From an uncultured Phycisphaerales bacterium (GTDB taxonomy: Bacteria > Planctomycetota > Phycisphaerae > Sedimentisphaerales > Anaerobacaceae): a stretch of 24,669 bases of DNA. A program made the translations under genes and the position numbers. Below the pieces are notes generated by a model. It searched no databases. It saw only the letters and a program-made list of their open reading frames with translations, and was not told the origin of the DNA. Positions 1 through 8,223 of the stretch are shown in pieces; the first letter of the stretch is position 1, and every line of letters begins with the position of its first letter. The stretch spans positions 1 to 24,669 of the forward strand of contig CALEZT010000185.1 of assembly GCA_937927975.1 (NCBI GenBank), given 5' to 3'.

Positions 1-1366
1 CCGCCTGCACCGCGATGCGGGCGGTCTCGTTGTCGCGGATTTCGCCGACCATGATGACGTCGGGGTCCTGACGCAACAGGCTTCGCAGCGCCGCCGCGAA
101 GGTCAGGCCGGTCTTCTCGTTGACCTGGACCTGGTTGCAGAAGCCCAGCTCGTACTCGACCGGGTCCTCGACCGTGGAGACGTTGAGCTTTTCGCCGTCC
201 ATCTCGCCCAGGGCCGAGTAGAGGGTCGTGCTTTTGCCCGACCCGGTCGGACCGGTCACGAGAAGGATTCCGTGCGGCAGCTTCACCTGCTCGCGGAACG
301 CCTCGCACGCCTCCGACTCCATGCCCATCGAGTCCAATCCCCGACGGATGGATTTGCTGTCGAGAATACGAATCACGGTCTTCTCGCCGTGGCTGGTCGG
401 CAGCGTTGAAACGCGGAGATCGATGGCCCTGCCTCCGATGATCGCAGCGACCTTGCCGTCCTGGGGCAGACGCCGCTCGGAGATGTCCAGGTTGGCCATG
501 ATCTTGATGCGCGAGACGACCGCCGGGTGCATCTTCGGCGGCGCTTCCATCGCTCCGAAGAGGACGCCGTCGATGCGGTAGCGGATCTTCGTCTGCTTCT
601 CTTTGGGCTCGATGTGAATATCGCTGGCCCCTTCGTGGACCGCGTTGCTGATCAGGTAGTTGACGAACTTGATGACGGGCGACTGGCCGGCCATCTTCTC
701 CAGGTCTTCGGAGACGTCCTCGACGTCATGGACGACCTCGACCTCGGTCATGTCGCTCATGATGTCCTCGAGGACGGCCTCGGTGGGCTGCTCGCGGAAC
801 GCCTCGCAGATCGCCGCGATGTCCTCCGGCGGACAGACCACGACGCGTAGCTCCATCCCGACCTGACGCCGGACGTCCTCCATCGCGAAGACATTGGCCG
901 GCTCGCTGGTGGCGACGACGAGCTTGTCGCCGTCGGTGGCGATCGGGACGATGTTGCTCCGCTGAATGAAGTCCGCCTCCAGCTTCCCGAAGGCCGCCTT
1001 CTCCACCTCCTGGGGCGTGATGTGGCGGAACTCCTGGCCGTTGAGCTTGGCCTTCGCTTCGAGAATGTCGTTGACGCCGATGAGTCCTTCCTTCAGCAGC
1101 GCCGCGGTCGGATCGCTCCCGGGCTTGTTCAAGGTCTCGCGCCGGATGCGGCCGTACTGCTCGTCGGTGATCTTGTTCAACTCGAGCAGGACGTCCGCCA
1201 CGTCGCGTACCTGAACGCGGCTCGTCGGTTCGGGGGAATACAGATCGCACAAACCCCGCACCTCGGCGTCGTCGGGGTAGACCGGCGCCATCGCCGGCTG
1301 ACCCGCGCCCGATCGATTCGCCGCAGGGGATTTGACCTTCTCTTTTGGGGATAGGAATCGCAACAT
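1..1366 (-). CDS. Type IV pilus/type II secretion assembly ATPase (PilB/GspE), 3' end cut off by window edge
   Basis: This hexameric ATPase powers pilus or pseudopilus assembly at the cytoplasmic face of the inner membrane. About 455 residues are visible from ATG 1364-1366. An N-terminal GspE/MshEN-like region (roughly residues 60-210) is followed by the family motif GASDIHIEP, a Walker A GPTGSGKST with K378, the Asp box EDPVE, and a Walker B DPDVIMVGEIRD close to the window edge. The His box and C-terminus lie outside the window. The start overlaps the upstream stop by one base (TAATG), with no clear Shine-Dalgarno of its own, so translational coupling is likely. It is the last visible gene of the pilM-N-O-P-like cluster. 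PilB and GspE cannot be separated from this fragment; the pilMNO neighbours favour PilB. Confidence 0.93.
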   Translation of the reverse strand, partial: MLRFLSPKEKVKSPAANRSGAGQPAMAPVYPDDAEVRGLCDLYSPEPTSRVQVRDVADVLLELNKITDEQYGRIRRETLNKPGSDPTAALLKEGLIGVNDILEAKAKLNGQEFRHITPQEVEKAAFGKLEADFIQRSNIVPIATDGDKLVVATSEPANVFAMEDVRRQVGMELRVVVCPPEDIAAICEAFREQPTEAVLEDIMSDMTEVEVVHDVEDVSEDLEKMAGQSPVIKFVNYLISNAVHEGASDIHIEPKEKQTKIRYRIDGVLFGAMEAPPKMHPAVVSRIKIMANLDISERRLPQDGKVAAIIGGRAIDLRVSTLPTSHGEKTVIRILDSKSIRRGLDSMGMESEACEAFREQVKLPHGILLVTGPTGSGKSTTLYSALGEMDGEKLNVSTVEDPVEYELGFCNQVQVNEKTGLTFAAALRSLLRQDPDVIMVGEIRDNETARIAVQA

Positions 1367-2088
1367 TATTCAGACAGCTTCAAAGTAATCGTCCAGTCTT
1401 TGGTTTCCGACGCGGTGTCGCCCGGGATGGCCCCGTTCATCCAGGCCAGCTCGACGAAATTGCTGCCGATCTGCCGGACCGTGAAGCCCTCGATGCTCTG
1501 GTCCTGTTGGAGGATTTGGTCGTTGATCATGCAGGAGTGCCCGTTGTCGGACCGCATGATGCTCAGCAGCCGCAGCGTGCCGGCCTGCTCCTGCATCTTC
1601 TGCCGTCGGATCCTCTCGGCCTGGATCTGGGGATCCTCTTGGACGATCGCCGGAGCACTGAGTCCTTTGACTCTGACTCCTTCGACCTCGAACGGGTTCT
1701 TCGACAGTTCGCTGACCTTCACCTGGAACACGTCGGAGAACTCGTAGAACTTCGTGAGGATCGCCTCCATGCGGTTGGTCATCTCCGACCGCACGCCGGT
1801 CAACCGGCCGATGGCGGCTTCGATCTTCATCTCGTCAGTCGTGCCCGGCCTGGCGGACGCCGCCTGCGGCTGGCTCTTGCGGATCATGAACATCAGGCAG
1901 ACCAGGCCGATGGCGACCAGGATGGCGACCAGAATCGTGCTCCGGCGGACGTTCTTGCTGCTGGCCGCGACGGTCAGGAAGTCCTGGGCGTCCGGGCCGG
2001 CGGACGACAGGACGTCCTGGGGCCCGTTCGTTGCGGACGAATGATCGGAGGGAGTTCCGACTTCCGGTTCACGCATAAAAGACAGCAT
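1366..2088 (-). CDS. PilP/GspC-like inner-membrane pilus assembly protein
   Basis: The protein has 240 residues. A polar cytoplasmic N-terminus of about 50 residues is followed by one membrane segment (about 51-69, STILVAILVAIGLVCLMFMI), a helical stretch (about 80-130), and a C-terminal beta domain with the pattern MINDQILQQDQSIEGFTVRQIGSNFVELAW. That pattern resembles the homology region of GspC/PilP, which links the inner-membrane platform to the secretin. It sits between pilO and the ATPase, where pilP normally lies. Sequence similarity to classical PilP is weak and there is no lipobox, so the call rests on position, topology and the C-terminal pattern. Its stop overlaps the start of the ATPase gene. 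Confidence 0.7.
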   Translation of the reverse strand: MLSFMREPEVGTPSDHSSATNGPQDVLSSAGPDAQDFLTVAASSKNVRRSTILVAILVAIGLVCLMFMIRKSQPQAASARPGTTDEMKIEAAIGRLTGVRSEMTNRMEAILTKFYEFSDVFQVKVSELSKNPFEVEGVRVKGLSAPAIVQEDPQIQAERIRRQKMQEQAGTLRLLSIMRSDNGHSCMINDQILQQDQSIEGFTVRQIGSNFVELAWMNGAIPGDTASETKDWTITLKLSE

Positions 2089-2117
2089 AAATCAACTCCA
2101 GCAATTCACGTTCTCGG

Positions 2118-2654
2118 TCAGGCGGTCTTGTTCTGAAAGAAAATGCTCAGGATGAATTCGGCCCCGATCTCACTGGTGCCGTCGCTGGGCTTGTCCAGCT
2201 TGAGCTCCCGCAGTTTCATGATGCGAGGCAGCTTCTCCAGCTCCAGCAGGAACGAGTAGAACGAGGTGAAATCGCCCACCAGTTTCATCGTCAGCGGCTG
2301 CTCGATGTAGCCGTTGTTGTCCTTCTGCACCAGGGTCTTGATCGTCTTGGGCTTGAGCCCCTGCTTCTGCGCGATCACGGTGACCTGTTCGAGCACCTTG
2401 TGCACTTCGCTGGTCGGAGGCAGTTTGCTCTCGAAGAACCGCACCGCCTCCTGCAGTTGCTCGACCTGCTTGTTGAAGTCCTCCGCCTGGCTGGTGGCCG
2501 CCTCGAAGTCGGCCAGCTTGGCCCGCTTGCCTTCCACCCGGCGCTTGGACTCGGCCAGACTCTGGTTGGCCGGCTTGATCATATACTGGTAGCCTGCGGC
2601 CGCCACGCCCACCAGCAAAACGAAAAATATCGCCTGTCTCAAACCGCTCGTCAT
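2118..2654 (-). CDS. pilO: Type IV pilus inner-membrane protein PilO
   Basis: The protein has about 178 residues. One N-terminal membrane helix (about residues 5-25) is followed by a coiled coil (about 30-90) and a ferredoxin-like C-terminal domain, including LTMKLVGDFTSFYSFLLELEKLPRIM, which is characteristic of PilO/GspM. PilO forms the PilN-PilO heterodimer in the periplasm. I chose ATG 2652-2654 because GGGAG lies 8 nt upstream; a GTG five codons earlier overlaps that ribosome site and is less likely. It lies 55 bases after pilN and 29 bases before the PilP-like gene, in the same orientation. Confidence 0.88.
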   Translation of the reverse strand: MTSGLRQAIFFVLLVGVAAAGYQYMIKPANQSLAESKRRVEGKRAKLADFEAATSQAEDFNKQVEQLQEAVRFFESKLPPTSEVHKVLEQVTVIAQKQGLKPKTIKTLVQKDNNGYIEQPLTMKLVGDFTSFYSFLLELEKLPRIMKLRELKLDKPSDGTSEIGAEFILSIFFQNKTA

Positions 2655-2709
2655 AATGTCTACTCCCACACTACAGGGTCCTGATCCGACGTCTCATGTC
2701 GGGGACATG

Positions 2710-3429
2710 CTAGAACTGGTAGATCGAATGAGTGGCCTTGATCCGGATCTCGTCGATGTCTTCCTTGGTCAAATGGGTGTCCCGGTTCAGCATGGCCGTG
2801 AGTTTGAACTGTCGGAACGCGGTGTCCTCGATCTTCTTCTCCTTCGATTCGACCAGTGCGACGTTGTCCAACAGGGCGGAGTTGCCGAGATGCTCGATAT
2901 AGGCGGCGACCTGAAGGTCGCTCGGCGCGATCCCCTCGATGTCCATCTGGATCAGCAGAGACTTCTCGAGAGAGGACTTCGCATCGGACTCCGTTGCGGG
3001 CTTGCCCTGGGCCGCCTGATACTTGGTGGGCTTGGGCGCCCCCGCCTGGGCCCGGGACGAATCCTGCTTCTGCATCAGGTCCAGCTTGATCAGCGACACG
3101 CCCGGCGGCAGCGTGTTCGTCAGCGAGGCCAAGAGCACGCTGCGAGGAATCGGTTCCAGCAGCTCGGCCGTCGTCAACGCCGTCCGCATCATCTCCTGAC
3201 GCCGGGTCTGGAGGTCTTCGAACTGCTTGATCGACTCTTCCATCTTCGCCATCCGGGCGTTCACCAGCGTCTCTTCCGCGACGCAGGCCCGCTGGCGGAT
3301 TCGAATCGTCGCGAACGAGCCTCCCAGAGCGGCCATCACCACCAGGAACAGGATCAGGCACATCAGGTTGGCCCTGCGGGATTCGTTGCTCTGGATGTAA
3401 TCGTCCGGCACAAAGTTGATATTCGACAT
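2710..3429 (-). CDS. pilN: Type IV pilus inner-membrane protein PilN
   Basis: The protein has 239 residues and begins with the PilN hallmark MSNINFVPDDYIQ, a short cytoplasmic peptide known in the family to bind PilM. One membrane helix follows (about residues 22-42), then a coiled coil (about 50-85), and a periplasmic domain with LLEPIPRSVLLASLTNTLPPGVSL, typical of PilN/GspL-C. Within the periplasmic domain an Ala/Gln/Lys-rich linker (about 125-150) is probably disordered. The gene lies directly downstream of pilM and upstream of pilO, as in canonical pilMNOP operons. Confidence 0.9.
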   Translation of the reverse strand: MSNINFVPDDYIQSNESRRANLMCLILFLVVMAALGGSFATIRIRQRACVAEETLVNARMAKMEESIKQFEDLQTRRQEMMRTALTTAELLEPIPRSVLLASLTNTLPPGVSLIKLDLMQKQDSSRAQAGAPKPTKYQAAQGKPATESDAKSSLEKSLLIQMDIEGIAPSDLQVAAYIEHLGNSALLDNVALVESKEKKIEDTAFRQFKLTAMLNRDTHLTKEDIDEIRIKATHSIYQF

Positions 3430-3513
3430 CGTTTATACCTCAGCATTGATGATGGATGATGGGAGGAAAGGCTCGATGCTTCCGCCCAATCATCAACAAT
3501 CAATCATCCTTAA

Positions 3514-4458
3514 TCAATTCAGACTCAGGCTCAGCCCGAAGGCCAACGCCCAGCTCGCCGCGCCATTCCTTCGTTCCAGCCCGAGGCGGTCCGTATCCTG
3601 GATCTCCACCGCCGCCATGCAGTCGCCCATCTGCGCCTGGACTTCCAGTTGCTTGGCGATCGTGCGGTAGACGTCGGCCTCCACAGCGAGTCCGGAAAGG
3701 AAGATCAGCCGTTCGAGCTGGATATTCTTGTACAACGACAGAAACTCCCGCCGGCACGCGGTCATCTCCATGACCAGCCGCCCCACGGCGGTCTCGTCCT
3801 TGAGCTGTTTGGCCCCGATGGGGACATAGTGGGCGTACAGGGGGTTCTTGTGCCGACAGATCACCAGGTGCGTGCAGTCCAACTGGATGTCCAGCAGCAG
3901 AACGACCGCTTCGAGGTCCGTCTTGCGGCGTCCGAAGAAGCGGGCGTAGCAGTTGGCCAGCGCCACCGGCCAGACGCCGATGGACTTGATCGTCAGCCCG
4001 GCCCTCTCGTAGATCGCCAGATGCCGGTCGATCACCGTCCGCTCCGTCGCCAGCACGATGACGTTGTCCTGCTCGGCCGGAATGTACTTGATCAGCGTGT
4101 TCTTTTCGATCGGTTCGAAGGGCAGCTTCTGCTTGATCTTCGCGAAGATCGCGTCCTCGATCTTCCCGTCGAACTTCTTGGGCCAGCGCAGGTGATCGAT
4201 GAACACCTCGCTGGCCGGCAGGGCCGCCACCACGTCCTTGCTCTTGAACTGCCCGCTGGCGGTCGATTCCCGCATCACGTCGATCGCCCACCGCTGCCAC
4301 CGGGCCGTGCCCGCCGTGACGTCCGCAGGACGATTGACGCATTGTCCGGCGATCAGGTGCGTCTCCTCCGTGCCGTTGGCCAGTTGGGCCAGCTTCACGC
4401 AGTCGTTGCCCAGATCGACCCCGATCAGACATGATTGCTTCTTGCCAAATCCAAACAT
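3514..4458 (-). CDS. pilM: Type IV pilus actin-like ATPase PilM
   Basis: The protein has 314 residues. It starts MFGFGKKQSCLIGVDLGNDCVKL, where DLGNDCVK matches the phosphate-1 loop of the actin/FtsA-like PilM fold. Later come LPASEVFIDHLRWP, the family's typical LPF.P.. segment (KQKLPFEPIEKNTLIKY) and a final Gly-rich strand (LAFGLSLSLN). PilM is cytoplasmic and anchors the PilN N-terminal peptide. It is the first gene of the operon, preceded by 419 bases without a gene. An 84-base gap to pilN contains imperfect ATGATGG-type short repeats. There is no strong Shine-Dalgarno, only AGGAT directly before the ATG. Confidence 0.9.
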   Translation of the reverse strand: MFGFGKKQSCLIGVDLGNDCVKLAQLANGTEETHLIAGQCVNRPADVTAGTARWQRWAIDVMRESTASGQFKSKDVVAALPASEVFIDHLRWPKKFDGKIEDAIFAKIKQKLPFEPIEKNTLIKYIPAEQDNVIVLATERTVIDRHLAIYERAGLTIKSIGVWPVALANCYARFFGRRKTDLEAVVLLLDIQLDCTHLVICRHKNPLYAHYVPIGAKQLKDETAVGRLVMEMTACRREFLSLYKNIQLERLIFLSGLAVEADVYRTIAKQLEVQAQMGDCMAAVEIQDTDRLGLERRNGAASWALAFGLSLSLN

Positions 4459-4633
4459 ATCCTATCACCCTAGAAGAAATGTGAGCCGGCTTCGTCACCG
4501 AAGCGATGACACATCATGACTCTCTCACATTGTCCGTTCGGACCCCCTTTCGTATCTCGTGGCCCGATCAGGCCGAGTCTTCTCTGGACCGGCCGGCGTT
4601 CTGTCCTTCGACAGTCCACCCGGCGTCGTTTAA

Positions 4634-4663
4634 AGTATATGAAATGGAATTGCGCCAAACCAA
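4634..4663 (-). promoter_or_regulatory. Candidate sigma70-like promoter for the pil operon
   Basis: Read on the minus strand, TTGGTT (4658-4663) and TATACT (4634-4639) are separated by 18 bases. The -10 matches consensus at 5 of 6 positions and the -35 at 3 of 6. It sits in an AT-rich island of an otherwise GC-rich gap, about 175 bases before the pilM start. This is a visual match only. Confidence 0.35.
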
Positions 4664-4804
4664 AAGCGCCAAGACCGGTCCGGGAGATTCCCCCCTTCGC
4701 AGCAAGGGCCGATAACCGAACCCGCGAGGCGCGCGTGCGACCGTGACAGCCCCTGAATGAGTGCTTACGCAGGGAAACATTCCCCACAGGAACGCGGGGA
4801 TTTC

Positions 4805-4831
4805 GATCCGACGGTCGGAGCGCGTCGGATC
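4805..4831 (-). terminator. Stem-loop downstream of gpsA
   Basis: GATCCGACG (4805-4813) and CGTCGGATC (4823-4831) form a perfect 9-bp stem with a 9-base loop, about 47 bases past the gpsA stop. There is no U-run after it on the minus strand, so it may be a processing or stability hairpin rather than an intrinsic terminator. Confidence 0.4.
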
Positions 4832-4877
4832 TCAAATGAAGAAAAAGACAGGAGACGCTGTGAAGGCGACGGACAGG

Positions 4878-5921
4878 TTATGGGGCTTTCGCAGACGCCC
4901 TCGACGCGAGGTTCCATTCCGGCTTGGGACGTCGGGTCATCAGGTCCTCGATCGCGGTTCGCACCGGTTTGCCTTCGAACAGCACCTCGTAGACCGCCTG
5001 CGTGATGGGCATCTCCACGCCCCGGCGGGCCGCGAGATCTACGACGGATTTGCAGGTCGAGACGCCTTCAACGACCGACGCGGTCGCATGCTGCGCCTGC
5101 TCGGGCGTCAGCCCCTTGCCGACCCGCTCGCCGAACGACCGGTTGCGTCCGCTGGGCGAAATGCACGTGGTCACCAGGTCGCCCAGACCGGTCAGACCCG
5201 CGAAGGTGTACTCGCTGGCGCCCAGGGCCAGGCCCAGACGGGTGATCTCCGCCAGACCGCGGGCCAGCAGCGCCGCCTTGGCGTTGTCGCCGGCGCCGAC
5301 GCCGTCGATGATGCCCGCCGCGATGGCGATCACGTTCTTCATCGCCCCCGCCAGCTCGACGCCGATCAGGTCGGTATTCGTGTAGACCCGAAACCACGAA
5401 CAGTTGAACGTCGCCTGAACCCGCTGTGCGAGGGCTTCGTCCCGGGCCGCGGCGCAGGCTGTCGCCGGCAGCTTGCGCGCCAGTTCATCCGCGATGGTCG
5501 GCCCGCTCAAGGCCGCCAGCGGAACGCCCGAACCCAGAACGTCGCTGAGAATCTCGGAGGGTCGCAGAAGCGTGCCGATCTCGATCCCCTTGGCCACCGA
5601 GACGATCGGAACGCCGATAGGAACGTGCTTGCCCAGCCGGCTCCAGACGGGCCGCATGTATTGACAGGGAACCGCTGAGACGATCAGGTCCGCGCCCGCC
5701 ATCGCCCGCTCATCGCGAGGCTCGAAGACCAGCGACTGAGGCAGTTCGTAGCCAGGCAGGAACCGCTTGTTCTCGCGGCCCTTCTCGATCTCGGCCAACT
5801 GCCCTGCGTCGTGGCCCCACATCCGCGTGGAGATGCCCTTCTCGCAGAGCAGGATGGACAGCACGGTTCCCATCCCGCCGTCGCCGATGATGGCGACATT
5901 CCGATACGCGTTGGCCTGCAT
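4878..5921 (-). CDS. gpsA: NAD(P)-dependent glycerol-3-phosphate dehydrogenase
   Basis: This enzyme reduces dihydroxyacetone phosphate to sn-glycerol 3-phosphate in the cytoplasm, feeding phospholipid synthesis. The 347 residues show the Rossmann motif IGDGGMG (GxGxxG, residues about 12-18), the second nucleotide-binding strand LIVSAVPCQYMRPVW, VSVAKGIE, LSGPTIADEL, the catalytic-lysine motif LAGAMKNV (K195) and GRNRSFGERVGKG. The length matches the family's usual 330-345. I start at ATG 5919-5921 because GAGGTGG lies just upstream; the open frame extends to 6008, but that part does not resemble GpsA. It stands alone between the pil operon and the GspG-like genes. Confidence 0.95.
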   Translation of the reverse strand: MQANAYRNVAIIGDGGMGTVLSILLCEKGISTRMWGHDAGQLAEIEKGRENKRFLPGYELPQSLVFEPRDERAMAGADLIVSAVPCQYMRPVWSRLGKHVPIGVPIVSVAKGIEIGTLLRPSEILSDVLGSGVPLAALSGPTIADELARKLPATACAAARDEALAQRVQATFNCSWFRVYTNTDLIGVELAGAMKNVIAIAAGIIDGVGAGDNAKAALLARGLAEITRLGLALGASEYTFAGLTGLGDLVTTCISPSGRNRSFGERVGKGLTPEQAQHATASVVEGVSTCKSVVDLAARRGVEMPITQAVYEVLFEGKPVRTAIEDLMTRRPKPEWNLASRASAKAP

Positions 5922-6156
5922 GACCACCTCGATGATCCCGATCGAACCTGACGCGGCGCCCCACAGCGGGCCCCCGCGTCGCCGATTAGAACCGCCGACG
6001 CCCGCCAAGTCAACCGCGACACAGCAAGTCCCCGGCTGCAGGACCGTAGCTGCGAGGTCTCAAAGAACCCCTCTGCACGCCTGAATGGAAACCGATCTTG
6101 ACCATGAACAGGAATCGCAGCACGCCGGCGTCACGGAACCCCGGCAGACTCCGGGA

Positions 6157-6214
6157 GAGCACGCCCGAGGCGGTCGTGCGAAGGAGATTTGCCGCTTTGG
6201 GCCGGCAGCATGAT
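6157..6214. repeat. Dispersed intergenic hairpin repeat, copy 1
   Basis: This 58-base stretch aligns with 15949-16005 at roughly 80% identity with a single one-base gap (hand alignment). It opens with a hairpin (GCACGCCC, loop, GGTCGTGC, one mismatch) and is followed by a conserved tail that includes CGCTTTGG and AGCATGAT. The conserved tail makes it more than a simple palindrome. Confidence 0.6.
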
Positions 6215-6352
6215 CAATGAGACCCCGAGTTTCGTTCGGATGTGCCCGGCACATCCTCCATGCTGCTGGACCAACGCGCAAAATCTCCGGCCGAAGGCCG
6301 GGATCCGGATCGGTCCGTCCCTTTCCTTGGGCGTCCTGGGCAACCGTCTGAA

Positions 6353-6378
6353 CCCCCGCGTCCCGCTCACCGCGGGGG
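6353..6378 (-). terminator. Stem-loop downstream of the second GspG-like gene
   Basis: CCCCCGCG (6353-6360) pairs perfectly with CGCGGGGG (6371-6378) around a 10-base loop, about 55 bases beyond the stop at 6433. No U-run follows on the minus strand, so termination by this hairpin alone is unproven. Confidence 0.4.
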
Positions 6379-6432
6379 CGCGCAACCACGGTCATGCACC
6401 CCAAGTCCCCGACTGGAGTGCAGGCCACGCCG

Positions 6433-7263
6433 TCATCGCCTGGGGCGAGACGGCTCGAAGTTGTAGGTGTCGTCGGCCGTACCGTAGAGGCCGTCTCGAC
6501 CGGCGCTGATCAGAATGTACGAATCCGGGCGGAAAGGCCGGGGTCCGCCGGTGGACCGGTCATCCTGTGTGTGGAGGTAGAATCGGTTCGGATCGACCAG
6601 CGGATGGGTCTTGCGGGGTTTGCCGGGAACTCCGAGTGCGATCATCGCCTGATTGTCCGCGAAATCGTAGATGTTGTTCGGATCGCCCGGCCGGTGCGAC
6701 GTGCCGCGTGGATTCGCGCGATAGTAGAGAATCGGCATGCCGGTGCTCTTCCCGCTGGGGCGTTTCCGCTCGAAAGTGTCACACAAGACATGGGTGTCTT
6801 CGGGAAACGGCCCGGTCTTGCCTTTTCCATAGACATCCGCCAACCGCCACGCATTGGCGTATTGCGGCAAATTGTAGGGTCCCATCCTGGCCTTGAGATT
6901 GTCCGCCGGCGGATTCGCAGGATAGAGAGACGTGAGTGAATCCGAATCCAGGCCGTCGAAGCGAAAGGCAGATCGTGGATGAAAACCCTGCAAATCCTGG
7001 CCCATCAATGCCTCCGCCAGCTTCATCGCCCCGCAGTAGGGTTTGCCCGTCGGGTCGTTGGCGCCCGAGGGAGGATATGAGCGGTACTCATTGCAGAAGA
7101 GCTCGATTGCTGCTTCCATAGCGGCAAACTGCGCCTTTTGCCTGACGTGCATCGTAAAGGCCCGCGCAGGAGGTATGAACGCCAGGGCTGCAAAGACAAA
7201 GAGCAACAAGACCACCAGTAACACGCCCAGAAGGACCCAAGGCACATATCCCGCACGCTTCAT
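6433..7263 (-). CDS. Membrane-anchored GspG-like (pseudopilin-related) protein, copy 2
   Basis: The protein has about 276 residues. An N-terminal membrane segment (about residues 7-31, VPWVLLGVLLVVLLLFVFAAL) leads into RQKAQFAAMEAAIELFCNEYRSYPPS, the helix-plus-YP.S pattern of GspG-type pseudopilins. It ends with ISAGRDGLYGTADDTYNF, the Asp-rich loop that binds calcium in GspG. The classical prepilin cleavage motif (G^FTLxE) is absent, so it is probably anchored rather than polymerised. The start at ATG 7261-7263 has GGAGAG upstream; an in-frame start 17 codons earlier does not. It is a paralogue of the gene at 7325-8179, sharing blocks such as GAMKLAEALMGQDL and GMPILYYRAN. Function unknown. 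Confidence 0.8.
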   Translation of the reverse strand: MKRAGYVPWVLLGVLLVVLLLFVFAALAFIPPARAFTMHVRQKAQFAAMEAAIELFCNEYRSYPPSGANDPTGKPYCGAMKLAEALMGQDLQGFHPRSAFRFDGLDSDSLTSLYPANPPADNLKARMGPYNLPQYANAWRLADVYGKGKTGPFPEDTHVLCDTFERKRPSGKSTGMPILYYRANPRGTSHRPGDPNNIYDFADNQAMIALGVPGKPRKTHPLVDPNRFYLHTQDDRSTGGPRPFRPDSYILISAGRDGLYGTADDTYNFEPSRPRR

Positions 7264-7324
7264 AGCTTTCTCTCCATCATCGACGCGGACTTCACAGGCC
7301 CAGGCTATCGGCACACACTTTGAT

Positions 7325-8179
7325 TCACCGATCGCGGTACTTCCATTCGAAGTTGCAGACGTCGTCGGCCGTGCCGTAGAGGCCGTCGAAACCCGCGCTG
7401 ATCAGAATGTGCGAATCCCTTCGAACCGGCTGAGGCGACGACGTGGCTTGAACGTCCTGCGTGTTGAGGTAGAACCGATTCGGATCGATCAGCGGGTGCG
7501 TCTTTCCCAGTTGGCCGGGGACGCCCAACGCGAGCAAGGCGTGATTGTCGCGACAGTCATAGATGTTGTTCGCGTCACCCACTCGGTGAGTCGTGCCCAG
7601 GCGATTCGCACGATAGTAGAGGATCGGCATGCCGGTCTTCTTACCGCTGGGCCGCTCTTGCTCGAAGACGTCGCACAGAACGTAGGTATCCTCGGAAAAC
7701 GGTCCCGTGTTGCCTTTGCCGTAGACGTCCGACAATCGCACTGTGTGTGAGCCCTCGATAGGGAGGTAAGGTCCCATTCTCGCCTTGAGGCTCTCGGCGC
7801 GAAGCCCGAAATCCAGTTTCTCAATGCCGTCGGGGTACAGATCGAAGGTCCCCGCCGCATCCAGACCATCCCGGCGGAAGACCGACTTGGAGTGGCAGCC
7901 CAGCAGGTCCTGACCCATCAGCGCCTCCGCCAGCTTCATCGCGCCGCAATAGGCCTTGCCCGTCGGGTCGTTGGCCTCGGAAGGCGGATAGGAACCGAAC
8001 TCATTGTTGAAGAGTTCGATCCCCGCATCCATGGAGTGCAACTGAGCTTTCTGCCGCGCGGGCATCGGATAGGTGCGATGTCCACGGTCGATAGACAAGA
8101 TGACCAAGACGCCGACGAGCAGCAGGATACCATGGCCCATCACTCTCGCTGTGCCTCGGATCAATGTCGCGCGTTTCAT
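7325..8179 (-). CDS. Membrane-anchored GspG-like (pseudopilin-related) protein, copy 1
   Basis: The protein has 284 residues. A membrane segment (about residues 14-29, MGHGILLLVGVLVILSI) is followed by ARQKAQLHSMDAGIELFNNEFGSYPPS, GAMKLAEALMGQDLLG, PSGKKTGMPILYYRAN and a terminal ISAGFDGLYGTADDVCNF calcium-loop-like motif. A strong Shine-Dalgarno (GGGAGG) precedes the ATG at 8177-8179. It is the upstream member of a tandem pair with 6433-7263, 61 bases apart and probably co-transcribed. Compared with copy 2 it carries an insert around YPDGIEKLDFGLRAE. As in copy 2, no prepilin peptidase site is visible. The family fold is recognisable; the role is not. Confidence 0.8.
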   Translation of the reverse strand: MKRATLIRGTARVMGHGILLLVGVLVILSIDRGHRTYPMPARQKAQLHSMDAGIELFNNEFGSYPPSEANDPTGKAYCGAMKLAEALMGQDLLGCHSKSVFRRDGLDAAGTFDLYPDGIEKLDFGLRAESLKARMGPYLPIEGSHTVRLSDVYGKGNTGPFSEDTYVLCDVFEQERPSGKKTGMPILYYRANRLGTTHRVGDANNIYDCRDNHALLALGVPGQLGKTHPLIDPNRFYLNTQDVQATSSPQPVRRDSHILISAGFDGLYGTADDVCNFEWKYRDR

Positions 8180-8223
8180 ATACGCCTCCCTCTCACATCT
8201 TCACATGACCACTTCGCAGACCC

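Larger units (their letters stand above)
4459..4877. other. Non-coding gap between gpsA 3' end and pilM 5' end
   Basis: No convincing gene is seen here. Short open frames on both strands have arginine- and proline-rich compositions with no recognisable motifs. The stretch holds a candidate minus-strand promoter for the pil operon (4634-4663) and a perfect hairpin downstream of gpsA (4805-4831). Confidence 0.6.
5922..6432. other. Long gap with dispersed repeat copy and GC-rich hairpins
   Basis: No supportable gene lies in these roughly 510 bases. A 122-residue minus-strand frame at 6060-6428 is Pro/Arg/Cys-rich, without motifs or a ribosome site. The stretch holds one copy of a dispersed repeat (6157-6214), a CCGGCC/GGCCGG hairpin near 6290 and a strong hairpin at 6353-6378. 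Confidence 0.6.

Noticed and set aside
4761..5678. Plus-strand open frame of 305 codons
   Set aside because: It is antisense to gpsA, Arg/Asp/Gly-rich, without motifs; a high-GC shadow.
6060..6428. Minus-strand open frame of 122 codons in the repeat-bearing gap
   Set aside because: No ribosome site, odd composition, and it runs through the dispersed repeat, which is not kept in one frame between copies.
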